A stretch of DNA of 43,810 bases from JBFXJF01 sp050175155 (GTDB taxonomy: Bacteria; Bacillota; Bacilli; Tepidibacillales; Tepidibacillaceae). A program made the position numbers and the translations under genes. The stretch lies in the NCBI GenBank assembly GCA_050175155.1, contig JBFXJF010000020.1, positions 1-43,810 of the forward strand, given 5' to 3'. This document shows positions 42,533 to 43,810 of the stretch, piece by piece. Below the pieces are notes generated by a model. It saw only the letters and a list, made by a program, of their open reading frames with translations. It ran no database searches and was not told the DNA's origin. Position 1 is the stretch's first letter. Each line of letters begins with the position of its first letter.

Positions 42533-43630
42533 ATGAAATCCAACAGAGGTACACCCGATTTCTTATTACTTATTCTAACAATAAGTATAGTTGGGTTTGG
42601 TATTGTTATGGTTTATAGTTCTAGTTTTACAATCTCTTACTGGGACATGGGTACTAAATGGTACTTTACAAAAAGACAACTAATTTATTCTGGAATTGGT
42701 TTGTTTTTAATGTTAATAGCTATGAATTTACCAATTAACTTTTATAAAAAACACTTTTTATTATTTTTATTCGGTTCGGTTATTATGCTTATATTAGTTT
42801 TTATACCCGGGATCGGGGTTACTTTAAATGGCGCCAGTAGTTGGATTGGCCTTAATTCCAGAAATACAATTCAACCATCAGAGTTTGCTAAGTTAGGATT
42901 AATCATCTATCTATCGGCCATAATAGCCAAAAAAAAAGAAACCATGAGGGATTTTAAACAAGGACTCCTACCTTGTCTAATAGTAACCTCTGTATTCTTA
43001 ATTTTAATCGCATTACAACCTGATTATGGATCTGCTTTCATATTAGCAGTAACAGCAGGAATTATAATAATGGTTGGCGGAACTAATCTTAAACACATAT
43101 TATATATATTGGTGATTTCTATACTTCTAGTCTTAATAATTGTTTTCACTTCAGGAAATGTTTTATCTAGATTCACTTCATATCTTAATCCTTGGAGTGA
43201 TCCTTATGGGGATGGATACCAATTAATTCAATCATTAATAGCCTTAGGTAATGGAGAAATTTTTGGAGTTGGCTTTGGAAAAGGAATACAAAAGTATTTT
43301 TATCTACCGTATCCACAATCAGATTTTATATTCTCTGTTATGGGCGAAGAACTAGGTTTTGTTGGGATTACAATTTTCTTTATTGTATTCTTAATGATTA
43401 TATGGCGTATAATTATTAATGCATTACGTTCAAAAGAAACCTTTGGGATGTTATTAGGAATTGGAATAGCTAGTTTGCTTGCAATTCAAGCAGCTATTAA
43501 TATCGGCGGTGTTACAGGAACCATACCTATTACAGGTGTCCCCCTTCCTTTCATAAGCGCCGGAGGTTCATCTTTAATAGTAAGTATGATTTCTATAGGA
43601 GTAATATTAAGTTTATCAAGAGAAAATTGA
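42533..43630 (+). CDS. SEDS-family peptidoglycan glycosyltransferase (FtsW/SpoVE/RodA type)
   Basis: Polytopic protein of 365 residues with about ten helices. SEDS proteins polymerise lipid II with a partner class B PBP. Visible family motifs are NPWSDPYGDGYQLIQSLIALGNGEIFGVGFG, PQSDFIFSVMGEELGFVG and TGVPLPFISAGGSSLI. The ATG at 42533 is preferred because AGAGGTGAT lies upstream; an ATG at 42509 lacks an RBS. The closest group appears to be FtsW/SpoVE rather than RodA, but assignment is uncertain. No PBP gene adjoins. Confidence 0.88.
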   Translation: MKSNRGTPDFLLLILTISIVGFGIVMVYSSSFTISYWDMGTKWYFTKRQLIYSGIGLFLMLIAMNLPINFYKKHFLLFLFGSVIMLILVFIPGIGVTLNGASSWIGLNSRNTIQPSEFAKLGLIIYLSAIIAKKKETMRDFKQGLLPCLIVTSVFLILIALQPDYGSAFILAVTAGIIIMVGGTNLKHILYILVISILLVLIIVFTSGNVLSRFTSYLNPWSDPYGDGYQLIQSLIALGNGEIFGVGFGKGIQKYFYLPYPQSDFIFSVMGEELGFVGITIFFIVFLMIIWRIIINALRSKETFGMLLGIGIASLLAIQAAINIGGVTGTIPITGVPLPFISAGGSSLIVSMISIGVILSLSREN

Positions 43631-43647
43631 TAAACTTAATATTACTC
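43599..43647. repeat. Perfect 21-bp inverted repeat spanning the SEDS stop codon
   Basis: The arms 43599-43619 and 43627-43647 are exact 21-bp complements with a 7-base loop. The first arm is coding and the second includes the TGA stop (43628-43630). No T-run follows. Confidence 0.85.
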
Positions 43648-43715
43648 AAGTACTCAATTATTGAGAGTGTGAAATAATCTCTGTAAATTAGCTTCCTATG
43701 ATAAAATTTAAGATT

Positions 43716-43749
43716 GAGAAGTAGTCTAAAAGTGCTGCTTCTCTTTTTT
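43716..43749 (+). terminator. Terminator of the SEDS gene
   Basis: GAGAAGTAG and CTGCTTCTC pair over 9 bp (one G-U), followed by six T's. Confidence 0.8.
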
Positions 43750-43780
43750 AAATATATTTAATTAATATGGGCATGTCAAT

Positions 43781-43808
43781 AGCACCTTCAAGAAGGTGCT
43801 ATTTTTAC
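43781..43808. terminator. Hairpin at window end
   Basis: AGCACCTTC and GAAGGTGCT are 9-bp complements followed by a T-run. It may end a gene beyond the window or serve as a second terminator. Confidence 0.6.
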
Positions 43809-43810
43809 TA

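Overview
The window is AT-rich (roughly 30% GC) and reads as the chromosome of an anaerobic, spore-forming, sulfur-respiring member of the Bacillota. Three things point there. There is a complete membrane polysulfide/thiosulfate-type reductase operon. There is a one-chain pyruvate:ferredoxin oxidoreductase. There are also several genes typical of Bacilli: YlbG, YutG, YkvA, DUF2624, YjcZ-like spore peptides, a DUF3787 spore-surface peptide and a SpoVE/FtsW-type protein. A Desulfuribacillus-like organism would fit, but that name is an inference from gene content. I see no prophage, IS element or CRISPR array.

Layout. 1-854: 3' part of a nitronate monooxygenase-like gene. 932-1519 (-): mobA, for the molybdenum cofactor. 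1899-10038 (+): the main operon, encoding a multi-cluster Fe-S protein, a two-domain rhodanese lipoprotein, a Tat-exported molybdopterin catalytic subunit (PsrA/PhsA type), a four-cluster ferredoxin subunit (PsrB), an NrfD/PsrC membrane subunit, a TorD-like chaperone and a three-domain rhodanese lipoprotein, closed by a strong terminator. 10084-12675: membrane proteins and a small spore-surface peptide. 12741-16265 (-): nifJ. 16442-17996 (-): tRNA-Val, then tRNA-Leu, tRNA-Ile2, tRNA-Asp and tRNA-fMet, with a secreted protein gene between Val and Leu. 18222-22382: yutG, yyaL, a PHP phosphoesterase and a hypothetical gene. 22672-23721: an SDR dehydrogenase and tatA. 24063-26475: feoA and a feoB split into two overlapping ORFs. 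26626-27429: NAD kinase. 27476-28467 (-): five tiny membrane peptides. 28630-33053: DUF2624, DUF1259, a repeat lipoprotein, small paired ORFs, a sulfite-reductase-like Fe-S protein and YkvA. 33107-37658 (-): a CAP/stalk surface protein, a membrane protein, an MFS exporter and YlbG. 37757-41046 (-): an XPB-type helicase with a partner protein. 41155-43630: small hypotheticals, a CBS protein and a SEDS (FtsW/SpoVE) protein.

How it fits together. MobA (cofactor), TatA (export) and the TorD-like chaperone support the exported Mo enzyme. The rhodanese lipoproteins would hold sulfane sulfur at the outer face next to it, as the Sud protein does in Wolinella; this is the most attractive functional hypothesis in the window. 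A second theme is sporulation. Four transcription units between 27.4 and 29.5 kb have upstream matches to the sigma-K promoter form AC-N16/17-CATANNNTA, and one of them drives a gene with no ordinary start codon.
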